Shown: piece after piece, positions 53,395 to 64,000 of the stretch
How positions within the stretch are numbered: the first letter of the stretch is position 1
Layout: each line of letters starts with the position of its first letter
DNA from: Neoceratodus forsteri
Taxonomy: Eukaryota > Chordata > Ceratodontiformes > Ceratodontidae
Direction of reading: 5' to 3'
Assembly: GCA_016271365.2 (NCBI GenBank)
Contig: CM028129.1
Span: forward strand, 457,760,501-457,824,500
Length of the DNA stretch: 64,000 bases
Translations under genes and position numbers: made by a program
The notes under the pieces: model-generated
Databases searched by the model: none
Told to the model about the DNA's origin: nothing
What the model saw: only the letters and a program-made list of their open reading frames with translations

Positions 53395-53901
53395 TCCTCA
53401 TTATGCCGGCCCAGTGGTGTGGAGGACTGAGGTATTGATGCCTTACCTCTTGCCATACCGGTGACCCGTGCTCATGGTGCGAGCAGGTTGCTGGGGTCGG
53501 CCAGGGAGGGAGAGGATTGAGCATCTGGAGGACAGCTCTCCTTTCCTGGGAAGGGCTACCTGGCAGTCCTGCCAAATGACTGCCCCCAGGTGGAGGACTG
53601 AGGGCAAAATGGGTCAGGGATGCCAAGGAAGGGAGGGTGCTGTGGGACTCCACATTGTGTGTATGCCTCCACGAACAACACTGACATGTAGTGCCCCAGC
53701 AACAGGGAGGGAAGAAAACCAGGAAAAAAGGTGGCAACCAGTGGGATGATACCACTCCTCTGCTGGCTCTGTACCTGCCCAGCTGGGCACATCCGTGCCA
53801 TTGAGGTAAGCCCTGGTGGGCGCATGGGTGTCAGGGCTGGGGGAACTGGTAGAAGGAGGTTGGTCGCCACATGAAAAGGAGCACAAACAGAATATGAAAA
53901 A
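53395..53901 (+). mobile_element. tRNA-derived SINE, plus strand, inside CR1 copy F
   Basis: The head gccggcccagtggtgtggag has an A-box-like tggtgtggagg; a B-box-like ggtgacccgtgctcatggtg follows near 53460. The body shares gattgagcat, ggacagctctcc and gaaaaccaggaaaaaagg with the SINE at 24426-24873. It ends in an A-run (about 53897-53905). AAAATCCA at 53387-53394 and 53902-53909 is a good 8-bp target duplication. RNA polymerase III transcription is inferred from the boxes. Confidence 0.8.
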
Positions 53902-53914
53902 AAAATCCACCGTT

Positions 53915-54505
53915 CTAAAGTCCAGGACCCTCATCATCATGTGGTTAGCCTCTGTTCCTGTCTTAATGTTAAACCACACTGTACGGTGATCACTGGTACC
54001 CAGGAAACTGCCTACTGTAATGTCTGCAAATCTGTCCATTCATGTAAGCACCAGGTCCAGCACTTCCCTGTCCTTAGAGTGTTCTTTGACTTGCTGCCTG
54101 AAAAAAGACCCTTGTGGGGAGTTAAGTATGACCCTACTCCTTGCCAAAGCCACAATTACTGGAAGGCTCCACTTCTTGTCTGACAGGTTGAAGTAACCAA
54201 CTAGCAGCACCTCCCCTTACTCACCATTCTGACAATGGCTTCTCAAGGTGCTTGATCCAGCTCCTCTCCTTGTGCTGTAGGTCAGTACACTACCCCAGTA
54301 TGGATAGCAGCCCCAGAGCCTGCCTCCAGGGTGACCCAGTGCACCTCCAGTCCTTTCTTTTCCTCATGGCCCCTTGTACCACCGTAGTCTTGATTCCCTC
54401 CCTCATGTATAAACCAACCCCTCCTCTGTTTCTGTCTCTCCTGATCATAGAGTAACCCAGTATGAACATGCCCAAATCATGGTGCTCAGTGCACCATGGC
54501 TCCAT
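53915..54505 (-). pseudogene. CR1 copy F, endonuclease
   Basis: Frame 53614-54039 contributes ADITVGSFLGTSDHRTVWF, where D-H is catalytic, and MMMRVLDFRT before running into the SINE. A GDFN-equivalent is at about 54190-54230 out of frame. Frame 54290-54505 has MEPWCTEHHDLGMFILGYS and IRRDRNRGGVGLYM, the N-terminal half. Broken by frameshifts near 54050-54290. Confidence 0.78.
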
Positions 54506-54535
54506 TATAGCTACTGAATCCAGGTCTCAGAAAGT

Positions 54536-54744
54536 CAGGGGCAGGGACAAGAAGACAGAAAAGGTGGATACAGCACGGGTAGGGGAGGAAAGTGGATCAA
54601 AAGGGACAAGAAATGGAGAAAGCAAAATGGGAGGGGGTGAGTCAGAGGGATCTTCAGGTAGCATCATAGACAGGAAGGTAAGGAAGACATGGGGCATCAG
54701 GCAAGAGGGTGAGAAGGTATAGAGTCACTTCTTTGGAGAACCAC
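54536..54744. other. Purine-rich spacer between two CR1 copies
   Basis: An A/G-rich segment (aagaagacagaaaaggtgga and similar) joins copies F and G. It could be the 5' leader of copy F, whose endonuclease start is adjacent, or an unrelated insertion; its purine richness on the plus strand does not match the leader of copy A. Confidence 0.4.
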
Positions 54745-55432
54745 AACAGTCTCCCATTCCTTCAGATTTTGCTTCCCGCTTTCATGTAGAGGTTTGCTGC
54801 TGTAGTTATACCCTCCTTTATTCTTCCCCACTGTGCCTCTACTCCTTCATGATGATTCCCCATCCCAAGGCATTTTCTTAGGCAGTCTCCCATTTCTCCT
54901 CCTGAAGTCCAAGACCCTCATGCTTTTGTGACTCACCTTTGCTCCTTTTCTGATGCTGGACCACACTGTACAGTGATCACTGGTCCGACAATATCCCGTC
55001 CCTAGAAAGTTATTTTACTAGCTGCCTGAAAAACTCCCTGTAGGGAATTAAAGATTGTCCTGCTCCTTGCCAGAGCTGTGGCAGGAAGGCTCCATTCCAC
55101 ATCAGGCAGCCTGAGATCTCCAACTAGCAGCACCTCCCCCTTTCCTACTGTCCCAATTATGACTTTTCCTAGTGCCTTGTCCCTCTCCTTCCTTTGTGCC
55201 AGAGGTCTATACACTACCTCAGTATGGGTAGTGGTCCCAGAGCCTGTCACCAGGATGACACAACACTTCCAGACCCTCCTCAACTTGGTGCCCTTGCACC
55301 TCAGTGGCCTTTATTTCTTCCCTTACATATAATGCCGTCCCTCCTCCCCACCTTGTCTCTCCTAAAGGGAGAGTAGTCTGGTATGGCTATGTCACAGTCA
55401 TGGTGCTCAGTGCACCATGATTCTGTTATGTC
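54745..55432 (-). mobile_element. CR1-type LINE (copy G), endonuclease fragment, minus strand
   Basis: Frame 55002-55283 encodes EVVYRPLAQRKERDKALG, VLLVGDLRLPDVEWS and SLQGVFQAASKI, the middle of the CR1 endonuclease, with GDFN changed to GDLR. Downstream (54745-55000) the minus strand resembles the linker and the D-H region near 54975. Both ends are truncated; it lies in the same orientation as copy F. Confidence 0.78.
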
Positions 55433-55518
55433 AACTAGAAGAATAATGAGCATTTATATATCACTTTTCACACATGTATCCAAAAGAGCTTTACAAGCAA
55501 TGCTAGACTGGTAGTGAA

Positions 55519-57605
55519 GTGACTGAATGTGTACTGGCGGCCATATCACACATCAACATCCACACACAGCCAGGACAGTTGCATGAATACATTTTCTGGA
55601 AAGGGGAATCCTGGCCAGGACACTGGGGAAAGTCCCCTACTCTATCTGCAGGAGTGCTGCCACTTGCTGTGGATGGGATGGAGAGACCCATTTTGGAGCT
55701 GGACACAGGAGGAGGAGGAGGAAGTGCTGATGTGGAGATGGATGAAAGACCCAGCAGGGCTGATACTAGCCAGCTGATTTCAGTGGAACCTGATGGAAAG
55801 GAATATAAAGTTGGAAATACTACTTTTGTTGCAGAAAACAACTCTAACCATCCTATGGCTCCTCTTACTCAGGACAGAAGAGATTTACAAGAGGATTTGA
55901 GTGCCAGTACAGTTACTGAAAAGGAGAAGGATTTTGCCTGTAATCTGGATGTGAAACAGCAGGAAATTCTGGCTTTAGTCCGTTTTGAGGAGGAATGCCA
56001 TAAGCTTGAGCATGACCACCTAGTTGCACAACTCACTCTGTCAAAGCCTGAAAACGCTCCTGTTATCCCCGATGCTCGGTCTGTCAAATGGCCTGATGAC
56101 GTTGAACCTCCTGACAACACCCCTCTGGGGCCGGATGAGTCTGATAAAGTTCCTCATTTCCCTGAACTAAAACAGGCTGGCAGTTCCAACACTATTCATG
56201 GTGTGTGCCGAAAGCCTGAAGATTTTGACTGTGTTTCCCCCACACAATTCGGAGCAGCTACTGCTGTTTCAGGAAAGAGGAGCTCGCACCTTGACTCACT
56301 ACATACTGCAGCCCCTGTCATAGCTTCTATGACTGTTACCCTGTCAAAAACTGCAGGATTTATTTTTTAAACAGCCTCAGGTTGTGGGAACTGAGCCGGG
56401 GGTGGTTTATCCAACCCAGAGCAATAATCAGGAAGGACTTACCAACTTTACATTTCATGGAGCTGGATTAAAGCATGGAAAAAACTGGAGGTGAAAGAAA
56501 AAAGGGGCGCTGCACTCCTGGCTCATAGGAACATTTCGGGCTTTCCAGTCACAACATTGGTTACAGTGCCATCTGTTGACCATTCATCGATTTCTCTGCC
56601 TAATGATCCGTAGTCATCTCAGAAGGCCCTATCGGGTGCGGGATGGAAGCAGTCTCCTGAGGGAATCTGGATTCCTGACCCCTCATGGGACTTTCCAATT
56701 ACTCAAGCTTCTCCAGAATGGAAACCTAAAGAGACTGTACATTCTGTCCTGGGTAGTTCATTGCCTCCTGCTAAACCAGCGCCTATTATACCTTCTTCTG
56801 TGGTTCCTATCACAGGTCCATCTATAGTGACTGATACTATTGATTCTGTACAATCTTTCCCACCTTTGGTGCCTTCTAAGATTCCTGATAATAAATCTCC
56901 TCAGCCACAGGACAATAACAAGCCTTCTGATTCTAACCCTTTATTAACAGAACTTTTTTGATGTCAGCTTTCACACAACTTATGCTTTGGATTTGTTCTG
57001 GGAAATGTATGGGCAGGTCAAATTCTCTCCAGCATGGACTCCCTTTGTTGTAATACCTCTGACTAAACCACTTGTGAAATATGTCATGGTCATGTTTCGC
57101 AATGAGGGAGTCCATGTTGAAGATATTACCTATTGGATTTCACAAAAAATGTGAGGTGCTGAGTGATCCTGAAGCTATACTTGATAGTGAACTTTTCTGG
57201 ACTGGGGGTTGGAAGTATAAAGTCAGACTACGACAAAATGACACTGGTATAGAACACATCCCTAATTCTGTTTTGCTGGGTAGAGATCGTGGGATGTGTT
57301 TTTATGTGGGTTAACCACGGGCCTGCTATAAATGTGGCTCTCGAACGCATCTCTCCAGTACTTGTGACAAGCCTAGATGTAATAACTGTGGAGAGGTTGG
57401 TCACATCACCATGCAATGTGCAAATCACACCCACTGTGATCTGTGTAAGGAATATGGCCATATCTTTGGGGGAAGGTCATATCTTTGGGGAATGTCCCTG
57501 GGCTGCACAGAACAAAGCATCTTGCATTAGTCCAGAATTGCTCCTCCAGCAGGCACAAGATACTGCTAATGCTGATTCCGTTGCTCCACAACCTCCCTCT
57601 TAGGA
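55519..57605 (+). pseudogene. Tx1-like LINE ORF1 with three zinc knuckles
   Basis: A 283-codon frame (55519-56370) has GVLPLAVDGMERPILELD, then a glycine/aspartate-rich stretch and a charged helical region (DVKQQEILALVRFEEECHK). After several frame changes, 57300-57500 encodes knuckles CYKCGSRTHLSSTC, CNNCGEVGHITMQC and the start of CDLCKEYGHIFG; a 19-bp tandem duplication (57456-57493) splits the third. ORF1 would bind element RNA. CCHC knuckles in ORF1 are known in Tx1-clade LINEs. True ORF1 start is uncertain; element sequence probably begins near 55633. Confidence 0.78.
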
Positions 57606-60600
57606 GCCCCCCTCGTGATCCTCCCCCCCAGGACCCCCCCTTCCCTGGAGGCCCAGGTGGATGACCCCATAATTATTTCTGATGAATCTTCAATTCAATC
57701 CAGTTTGCTACATGACACCTTGAATCAGTCCATTACTTCTGAGATTTTGACCCCTGTTTGTTATAATGACCACTCTAGTACTCCTGCCAAGGGTCCTGAC
57801 TTGCCTTTGCAGGATCCTTTACCTCGCAGGAGATCCTCCGGGTTTGTAAAATCTGTTTCTTCTGACCCTCTCGCTGGTAGAAACCAAAAACTCTTACTCT
57901 GCTCTGTTTACCTCTTGGGGTGATTCTGAAATGGAAGTAGGCAATTCGGACTCTCAAAAATCTGTTACAGAGCAGGGCTCACATGCTATTGTAGAAGGAG
58001 AATATAAAGGGAAAAAGAAGAAAAAAACAGTTACATTTACTGTCTTAAACATCCTTTTTGCTTAATAACTCAGTGCACTGTATGCTCTATTAATGTGCAT
58101 AGTCTCTTAAATCCTGCCAAGAGACGAACTGTTTTCCACTATTTGCATGTTATGTCTTTAGATGTCTGCTTACTTCAGAAAACCTAGAAGTATACTGAAG
58201 ACCATGTTAGGATGTTTAAAAGGGAATGGGTTTGGGGCCCCTCTTATTGGTCCTTTGGCCTAGACTCTGCTGACGGGGTAGGGATACTTTTTCATTCTTA
58301 TAATTTTACATTACGTAAGTTAATAGACTTAATTCTAGGTAGGGTGCTGATTTTGGATGGCCTTTGGAAAATATGGATTGTAGGGTTATTTCTGTTTATA
58401 ATTCACTAGTAAAGGTGGAAAAAGTTAGCCATATGAAATCTATCGAGCCCTTTTTGGTCACTAATTATAAGGTTTTCTTGTGTGGGGATTTTAATTGTAG
58501 GCTGGTGACAGATAAAAAACGGAAACAAGATGAGGCCAAAAAAATACATTGTGATTCCAATGCATTGACTCAGCTAGTTACTACTGCCGACCTAATTGTC
58601 ATTTATTTCACACAAAAGACCCTAAATTCACTTACAGGCAGACTACTTATACCTCCACCATCGATTATGTTTTTATTTCTCCAAACGTGCCTCAAGGGTC
58701 ACTGTGTATTACCCCAGTTGAATTTTCAGACCATCTGTTGCTAGTCCTGTCCTTGGATCATGTAGTGGTGAGGTCCTCTTTAAATGGTAGGTGGGAACTT
58801 TTTACCTCAGTTTAAAAAAATCCCATGGTCCTTCGAGATATGGGGGCCTTACTTGTGGCCAGATTATCAGTAGAAATTTTATATCCAGATAAGGGTGAAT
58901 GGTGGATTGACACTAAACATGACATTAAGGCTTGGTTCATGAAGTATGGCAAAACACTTGGAAACAATACATTTTTGAAGTACTTGTCTCTTAGACAGCA
59001 GTTGCAAAAATTATACTCCCTGGCTAATCTTACTACATTTGACTATTCCTCTCAGATTGCTGCTCTTAAGGATGCTATGAATGTGTTTTAATACGATAGA
59101 GCACGGATAATTCAGACACTCTTGTATAATAGTACTACCACCGCTCCCATAGGGGGACCTCTTTGAAGCCTGTAAAACAGTTAAAGGAAAAATGTCTATG
59201 GATTCTTTGATCTCCTCAGATTGGTCGGAGGGTGAGTTCACTTGAGGGTTTGGAAGCTGTAATTCAGCATCATTATGAGACACTTAGGCCACAGACACTA
59301 TTCAGGAACAAGATATTATGGATTTTTTACAGCCTGCTTTAGTCCCTGATTTTCCATCTGAACTACTCAAATTACAACCCCATTACTAAACCTGAAATAA
59401 TACAGGCCATTATGGCTCTTAAAAATAATACTGCGCCTGGTTTGGATGGTATTCCACACTTGTTTTATAAAACTTTTTGTCAACAGATTGCAGACAGATT
59501 ACTGACAGCATATACACGTTGGTTTACTATTGACACCATACACTCCTCTTTTTCTGAGGGATTATTGGTCTACCTTTTTAAAAAGGGGTTAGATCTCAGA
59601 TTAGCAATTGCACACCAATCTTTCTTTTAAACACTGATTATAAAATCCTAGCACACATTTTGAATGCCAGATTAAGAGCTTATGCTTCTTTAGTAATCTC
59701 CCCATATCAATATTGTGGGCTTCCGAGCAGAAAAATTCAGCATGCATTAATGACTCATAGAGATGTAATAGACCATTGCAGTGTTTCAGGTCTCTTGGTT
59801 GCAGCTGACCAGGAAAAAGCATTTGATAGGGTTTACCATCCATACCTATTTCTAGTTGTGAAGGCTTACAAGAGCCCCCTGACTTGTATCAAACAGCTTC
59901 AGTTATTGTATTCCTTTTTTTCTGTCTGACCATTGTTGAAATGCTTAGTTGGACAGAGCTTTGATATTCATTATGGGGTTCAACAGGGGTACCCTTTGAG
60001 CCCCCTTTTGTATATTTTTTCATTACATCCACTGCTTCGTTCCATTGCTATGCCACCGAAATGGGAAGGGTTGCTGGGGCTTGGAATCCCGCAAGCTTTA
60101 TGCGTCCAAGCTTATGTGGATGACATTTGTGCATTTTTTTCACATTCAGAGCAGATTGTATTGTTTTTACAAGAGATTTTAAATTATTAGTCCTTATCCA
60201 ATGCCAAACTTAATATGGACAAAAGTAAGGTGCTATTTATAGGGCCAGGAATGGCTTCTCCTACCCTTGTGCAGGGAGTAGCTATCTCTCATTCCCCCTT
60301 GGAAATTTTAGGGATCATTTTTGGATCTCAAAATCTGTCTGATGGTAACTGTGAGATGACTTTACATAAAGCTGAGCTAAAAGTACACAGATGGAAGCAG
60401 TGGAGGTTTTCTAAACTCAAACGGATTGTGATTTTGAAAAAAATTATTTTACCATTGTTACAATATGTGGCAATACTCTACCCCTTACCTGCTCATTTAG
60501 AGACTAGATTGTGCAGTTTATGTTTTCAGATGCGGTGGAGTAATAAATTAAATCCAATTAAATGATGCTACACTTATTTGGAGATTAAGGATGGAGGTCT

Positions 60601-61606
60601 AAGTATGGTAGAACCCATGGTCTTCTTACATGTACTATTTTTTAAACATTCTGTTAATAGCGCTATTTCTATCTCTGAGTCTGTCCACAATGCCTGGATT
60701 CATAAATCCTTAGCTGAATACCTTATAGCATGGCCTCATATGGCACCTAAATTGAATCCTCATATTCATATTCCCCTTTATTTTAAACTGGCTGTTCAGA
60801 AGTTGTACAAATGGGGAGTTATGAAAGATGCTATCAGATTGAATACTGCGAAGAAATTAATATCAGGAAATTATGACCAGGGTCTATCCTTTGGAACCTA
60901 GTGTTAAGAACTCTCCCTCAGTAGATAATCACCTTATACTCAGACAACTCACCCTTGGCAGGATCCCTCATAACATGTGGGAGAATCTTTGGCTCACTGT
61001 TTATGGTATATTGAATTTAAGAGGGAATTCGAAACATAAAAGTATAGAAGAAAGAAATTGCCCTTACATGGAGTGTGTGGTATTGACTGAGACCATGGAG
61101 CATTTTTTGTTACACTGCTCCTATATCACTGCCTTGTGGGATTTCTTAACCCTTAAATGGAAAATGGATTGGCTTCGATATCTAACCTATGACATTTTGG
61201 TCTTGGGGAAATATGGGACAGGTTTGGTACTTTATCATCCAGATACAGTAATGGTTTTCTTTTGCTGTGTCAGGTTTTATGTGTGGCAAGCCCATTGCCA
61301 GTGGGTATTGCATCAAAAGAGGATGTCCTATGACCTTCTTAGTATTTTAGTTTCAAATGAACTTGGGAATGTATATAACACGGATTGTTCATTGTATTCA
61401 TCACAACAGGTGTTGAATTGGTGGAGGGGGTTCACTTACTTTATTAAATAGAAATCTGGGGTTTTGGGATAATTTCTCAGTCTAGTTAGTTCCTACGTAT
61501 TGCAAATTTTTTTCTGTTTTTTTTACTTCATTTCTGGATGTATTTTCTTTGTTTTTTGATGTTCTTCTTTTATTGATCTTGTATTTACTTTGTATGTGTT
61601 TCAATA
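55633..61606 (+). mobile_element. Tx1-like LINE, plus strand, near full length
   Basis: Zinc-knuckle ORF1, AP-like endonuclease, RT with a C-terminal zinc-like region and a short 3' tail with AATAAA (about 61602). Its 5' words (ctactctatctgcaggagtg, gctggacacaggaggaggag) recur just after its 3' end at 61612-61720, which sets the likely 5' boundary near 55633. RT sequence is of the Tx1 group of L1-type LINEs, common in amphibians and fish. Many frameshifts. Confidence 0.8.
58060..61451 (+). pseudogene. Tx1-like LINE ORF2: endonuclease and reverse transcriptase
   Basis: Endonuclease: SLDVCLLQKT near 58160 (QET-type motif altered), VFLCGDFNCRLVTD near 58475. RT: IMALKNNTAPGLDGIPHLF (59410), LLVAADQEKAFDRVYHPYL (59795), HYGVQQGYPLSPLLYIF (59965) and AYVDDICAFF (about 60110), the active site intact as YVDD. 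60215-60565 and 60578-60901 hold the thumb. 60873-61451 ends with a cysteine/histidine region (CPYMECVV, ETMEHFLLHCSYITALWDF), typical of Tx1/L1-type C-termini. At least six frame breaks. Confidence 0.85.
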
Positions 61607-61975
61607 AAATCTCCTCTACTCTGCCTGCAGGGGTGCTGTCACTACCTGTGGACAGGATGGAGGGACCCAGTTCACAGCTGGACACAGGAGGAGGAGGAAG
61701 TGATGATGTGGCAGGGGAGCAGGTTGTGCTGCAAGGAGGAGGCCTGATTTCAAGGCATACATTTTCTTTGCATGTGCGGGAGGCAGGGGAACTGGTCTCC
61801 ACTCCTGCCTTAATACCTGAGGAGATGTTTGCTAGAGAAAATATTATGGAAAGAATATCAGAAAAAAAGAATGAAGAAACACAGTTGTAGGATGAAAATC
61901 GTGGGCTAAAGAACTCAGGAAAATGTTCTGAAACTGTCCTTGAGAAAGTGGGTGTGTTGGATACAACAATGAAAA
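61607..61975 (+). mobile_element. 5' fragment of a second Tx1-like copy, head to tail
   Basis: Frame 61549-61890 encodes AGVLSLPVDRMEGPSSQLD followed by a glycine-rich stretch, matching the ORF1 start of the upstream copy (GVLPLAVDGMERPILELD). Similarity fades after about 61760, then an acidic C-terminal stretch follows. It ends before the T-run at 61981. It may be a tandem insertion at a preferred site, or a long duplicated target in which the first copy inserted. Confidence 0.6.
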
Positions 61976-62239
61976 ATTTTGTATTTTTTTTTTTATTTAT
62001 TTGGTTCTAGGATTACAAATACCTTTGCGCTAAGGCTCTTTTACAAAGGTTTCATGTCAGTTGAAGTACAATACAGGGGATGCAACAGAAATAACAACAT
62101 TTCAGGTAAACAGTACATTATACAGTTATTAATTAAGGGAGGAGGCAACATATTCGAGAGCTCAGTACATAGAATGGCCCAGAGCAGCATCAACTAGGAG
62201 AGGGGTAAAGAACAATGGAGGAGGATTGGGATGGCAAGA

Positions 62240-62549
62240 TGGGAGTATTAGCAGCTGGAGGCATTGTCAGACATCACCAGAGAAGTGCTGGGGAGGGGGA
62301 GGGTAGGTGGGAAGGGGGAGGGGTCATGGGAGCAGAGGTAAAATAGGAGATAAGTGCTGTGAGGGGGGTGGCAAGGCAAGGCTGTTGATGGTGGCAAGTA
62401 TTTCTGATTAGGTGAGGCAATCACAGGAGCTGGAGGCAGTAAGATGGAGTCAGAGCCTGGTTTTAAACACGCCAAGTTTGGGAGCAGTAGAGATGGTGGT
62501 GGTGGTGCTGAGTCCATTCAGCCATGAGGGAGCCCTAATGGGTGAAAGA
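62240..62549 (-). other. 3' untranslated part of the Rex1-like LINE
   Basis: Rich in GGGGAGG and GGTGGT runs on the plus strand (for example near 62288-62320 and 62490-62505). No coding continuity with the RT frame beyond about 62550. Confidence 0.5.
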
Positions 62550-63959
62550 TCATTGACCCTGGGTAGAGCGATAGCGGGTAACTTGCAAGAGCTGCGATTC
62601 AGACCTCCTGGAGCTTTGCAGATTAGTGCTAGGGCATAGTAGAGCTTGGACACCAGGACGGGTGAGGCCCAGGATAATGTTTTTCGCCATGGTGCAGGTC
62701 AGATACTTAATATGGTTGGGGAGTTGGAGCCATCCAGACTGAGCATAAAGATGACAGGTATGAGTGAGATGGTGGGCTCCAGTGATAAGCCAACAGGCCT
62801 TGTTGAGGGATGTTGATATGCATCTGAGGGTAGTTGCTGTGGCTGAGCCATAAATGATCAGGCCATAATTAGTGATGGAGATCACGGAACTCTGGACAGC
62901 AATCTTCAAGGCTTCTGGGGTGAGATGTTGCCTGTGCTTGAACAATAAGCCTAGTCGTGTAATAGCAGCTTTTGCTATGCTATCAATGTGGGCCCCATAG
63001 GAGAGGTTGAAGTCAAGCAGGATCCCTAGGTATTTGACAGACTGAACCTGTTCAAGGGTATTCCCCTGGCTGGTGGAGATAGTCAGGGGGTGAAGCCTGT
63101 GCTGGTTGTGAGAGCTGCTAAAAAGAATAGACTTTGTTTTTTTTTTGATTAAGGACAAGTTTATGATTAGTAAACCAATTCTCAACAGAGGTGAAACCAT
63201 GTTGAAGATTGAGTTGTAGTGGTGTAGGGTCTTTATGTGAAGAGAGAACAACTGCATCATCAGCATACAGGATGATTTGTTCTGAGCAGAATTGTGGAAG
63301 GGAACTTAGAAAAAGGCTACAAAAAAGTGGACCCAGTATGGTTCTCTGGGGGACACCAGAGTGAACCGGTTGAGTATCAGAGAGTACCTTGGCAATTTTT
63401 ACTCTTTTCGAATGATTTTCAAGGTAGCTTTTAAACCACACTGTAGAGTTATGAGAGAGCCCAGCGTTCAGCAGCTGGTCTATTAACAGCCGATGGTGGA
63501 AATATCAAATGCCTCAGTCAAGTTGATAAAGACTTCCCCAGTTAGGTGGCCATTATCCAGGGTGCTGTGCAGTGCTCCAGTGAACGTCATGAGGGCAGAG
63601 GTGGTGCTGTGATCTTTTCTGAAACCATGTTGCTGTGCACACAGAATATTATATCTATCCAGGTAGTCAGTGAGCTGGTCTGCAACTATATGCTCAAGGG
63701 CCTTAGAGAGTGGGGGCAATATGGAGATTGGCCAATAGTTCATATGATTGGTCTTGTCACCACTTTTATGGACTGGGGTAACAGTGGCAGATTTCCATTG
63801 GTCAGGGAACTGACTGCAGCTAAGGGAGAGGTTAAAAATTTTGCTTAATGAATGTAGTACCTCTTCAAAGGTGAGAGACAGCAGCTTAAGTTCCAAGGAG
63901 TCACTACTAGTTCTGGACTTGGAGATTGCTTTGGTAATGTAATTGCTGGCTTCATTCAA
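62550..63959 (-). pseudogene. Rex1-like reverse transcriptase
   Basis: N-terminal frame 63483-63959: SQFPDQWKSATVTPVHKSG, LCAQQHGFRKDHSTTSAL, ALHSTLDNGHLTGEVFIN. The palm has a frameshift near 63440-63480. Frame 63118-63441: GVPQRTILGPLFCSLF and ILYADDAVVLSSH with intact YADD. Frame 62550-63266: VKYLGILLDFNLSYGAHID, the thumb, and a C-terminal region with GWLQLPNHIKYLTC. Three frames cover almost the whole RT, so decay is moderate. Reverse transcription of its own RNA is the inferred role. Confidence 0.85.
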
Positions 63960-64000
63960 TTTGACCTCCTTGAAGTAGAAAGGAGGGTGTTTAGATGGGG

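Larger units (their letters stand above)
51310..54535 (-). mobile_element. CR1-type LINE (copy F), minus strand, split by a SINE
   Basis: The tail complement (ggaccacttggtccacctag tctgctc) lies at 51338-51365. RT, linker and endonuclease follow leftwards to rightwards in reverse order up to about 54535. A tRNA-derived SINE interrupts it at 53395-53901 between linker and endonuclease. The 5' end is truncated just before the ITETW motif region. Multiple frames. Confidence 0.87.
61980..64000 (-). mobile_element. Rex1-like LINE, minus strand, continuing beyond the window
   Basis: The 3' end is the T-run at 61981-61999 (A-run on the minus strand) followed by about 250 bp of tail and then RT coding up to the window edge. 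RT motifs fit the CR1/Rex1 group (GVPQRTILGPLFCSLFLS; VTPVHKSGDKTNHMNYWPI). The 5' part is not in the window. Confidence 0.8.

Noticed and set aside
53395..53500. Functional tRNA gene
   Set aside because: Only degenerate A- and B-box-like words remain, the cloverleaf cannot be formed, and a SINE body and A-tail follow.
53291..53870. Open frames on both strands near 53.3-53.9 kb
   Set aside because: They coincide with the tRNA-derived SINE and its CR1 flanks.

Overview
The window looks like intergenic DNA from a large, repeat-rich vertebrate genome. Nearly everything recognisable is a transposable element or a palindromic or tandem repeat. The mixture is CR1, L2, Rex1-like and L1/Tx1-type LINEs, MIR-like and tRNA-derived SINEs, two Ty3/Gypsy LTR retrotransposons, and short inverted-repeat elements resembling those known from Xenopus. 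It suggests an amphibian, perhaps a caecilian, or another large-genome tetrapod or lobe-finned lineage; the species cannot be fixed from the sequence. I see no convincing host exon, tRNA, rRNA or CRISPR array, and all protein homology is to retroelement proteins carrying stops and frameshifts.

Layout. 1-4648: 3' part of a Gypsy element (+) in the order gag, protease, integrase, reverse transcriptase (RT), RNase H, the order of Gmr1-like elements, with a SCAN-like gag. 6186-7275: 298-bp tandem repeat. 9605-19808: three CR1 copies (+), the first split by a 414-bp foldback insertion and the third by a minus-strand CR1 tail, with MIR-like SINEs and a hAT-like inverted-repeat element between them. 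20644-21462: an 819-bp element with TTAAAGG termini. 22843-26140: a minus-strand CR1 containing an L2-like tail, then a tRNA-derived SINE (-) and an L2 RT (+). 26575-28690: a 21-bp minisatellite in two blocks.

29373-44901 is a four-level nest: a foldback element was split by a full-length Gypsy element (-, LTRs about 1.5 kb, TTTA target duplication), and that element's 5' LTR was then split by a 6.1-kb L1-type LINE (-, 17-bp target duplication). 45214-50960 is unusually rich in palindromes: one of about 640 bp, one of 152 bp, and a cluster that includes two relatives of the foldback element at 10056. 51310-55432 holds two minus-strand CR1 copies with a SINE insertion. 55633-61606 is a Tx1-like LINE (+) with a zinc-knuckle ORF1, followed head to tail by the start of a second copy. 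A minus-strand Rex1-like LINE runs off the right edge.

Most promising for novelty: three 155-156-bp palindromes (10057-10211, 50063-50218, 50806-50960) share a central core and outer motifs, but their middle arm sequences differ between copies while still pairing within each copy. Boundaries and pairings here were aligned by eye and carry an uncertainty of a few to tens of bases.
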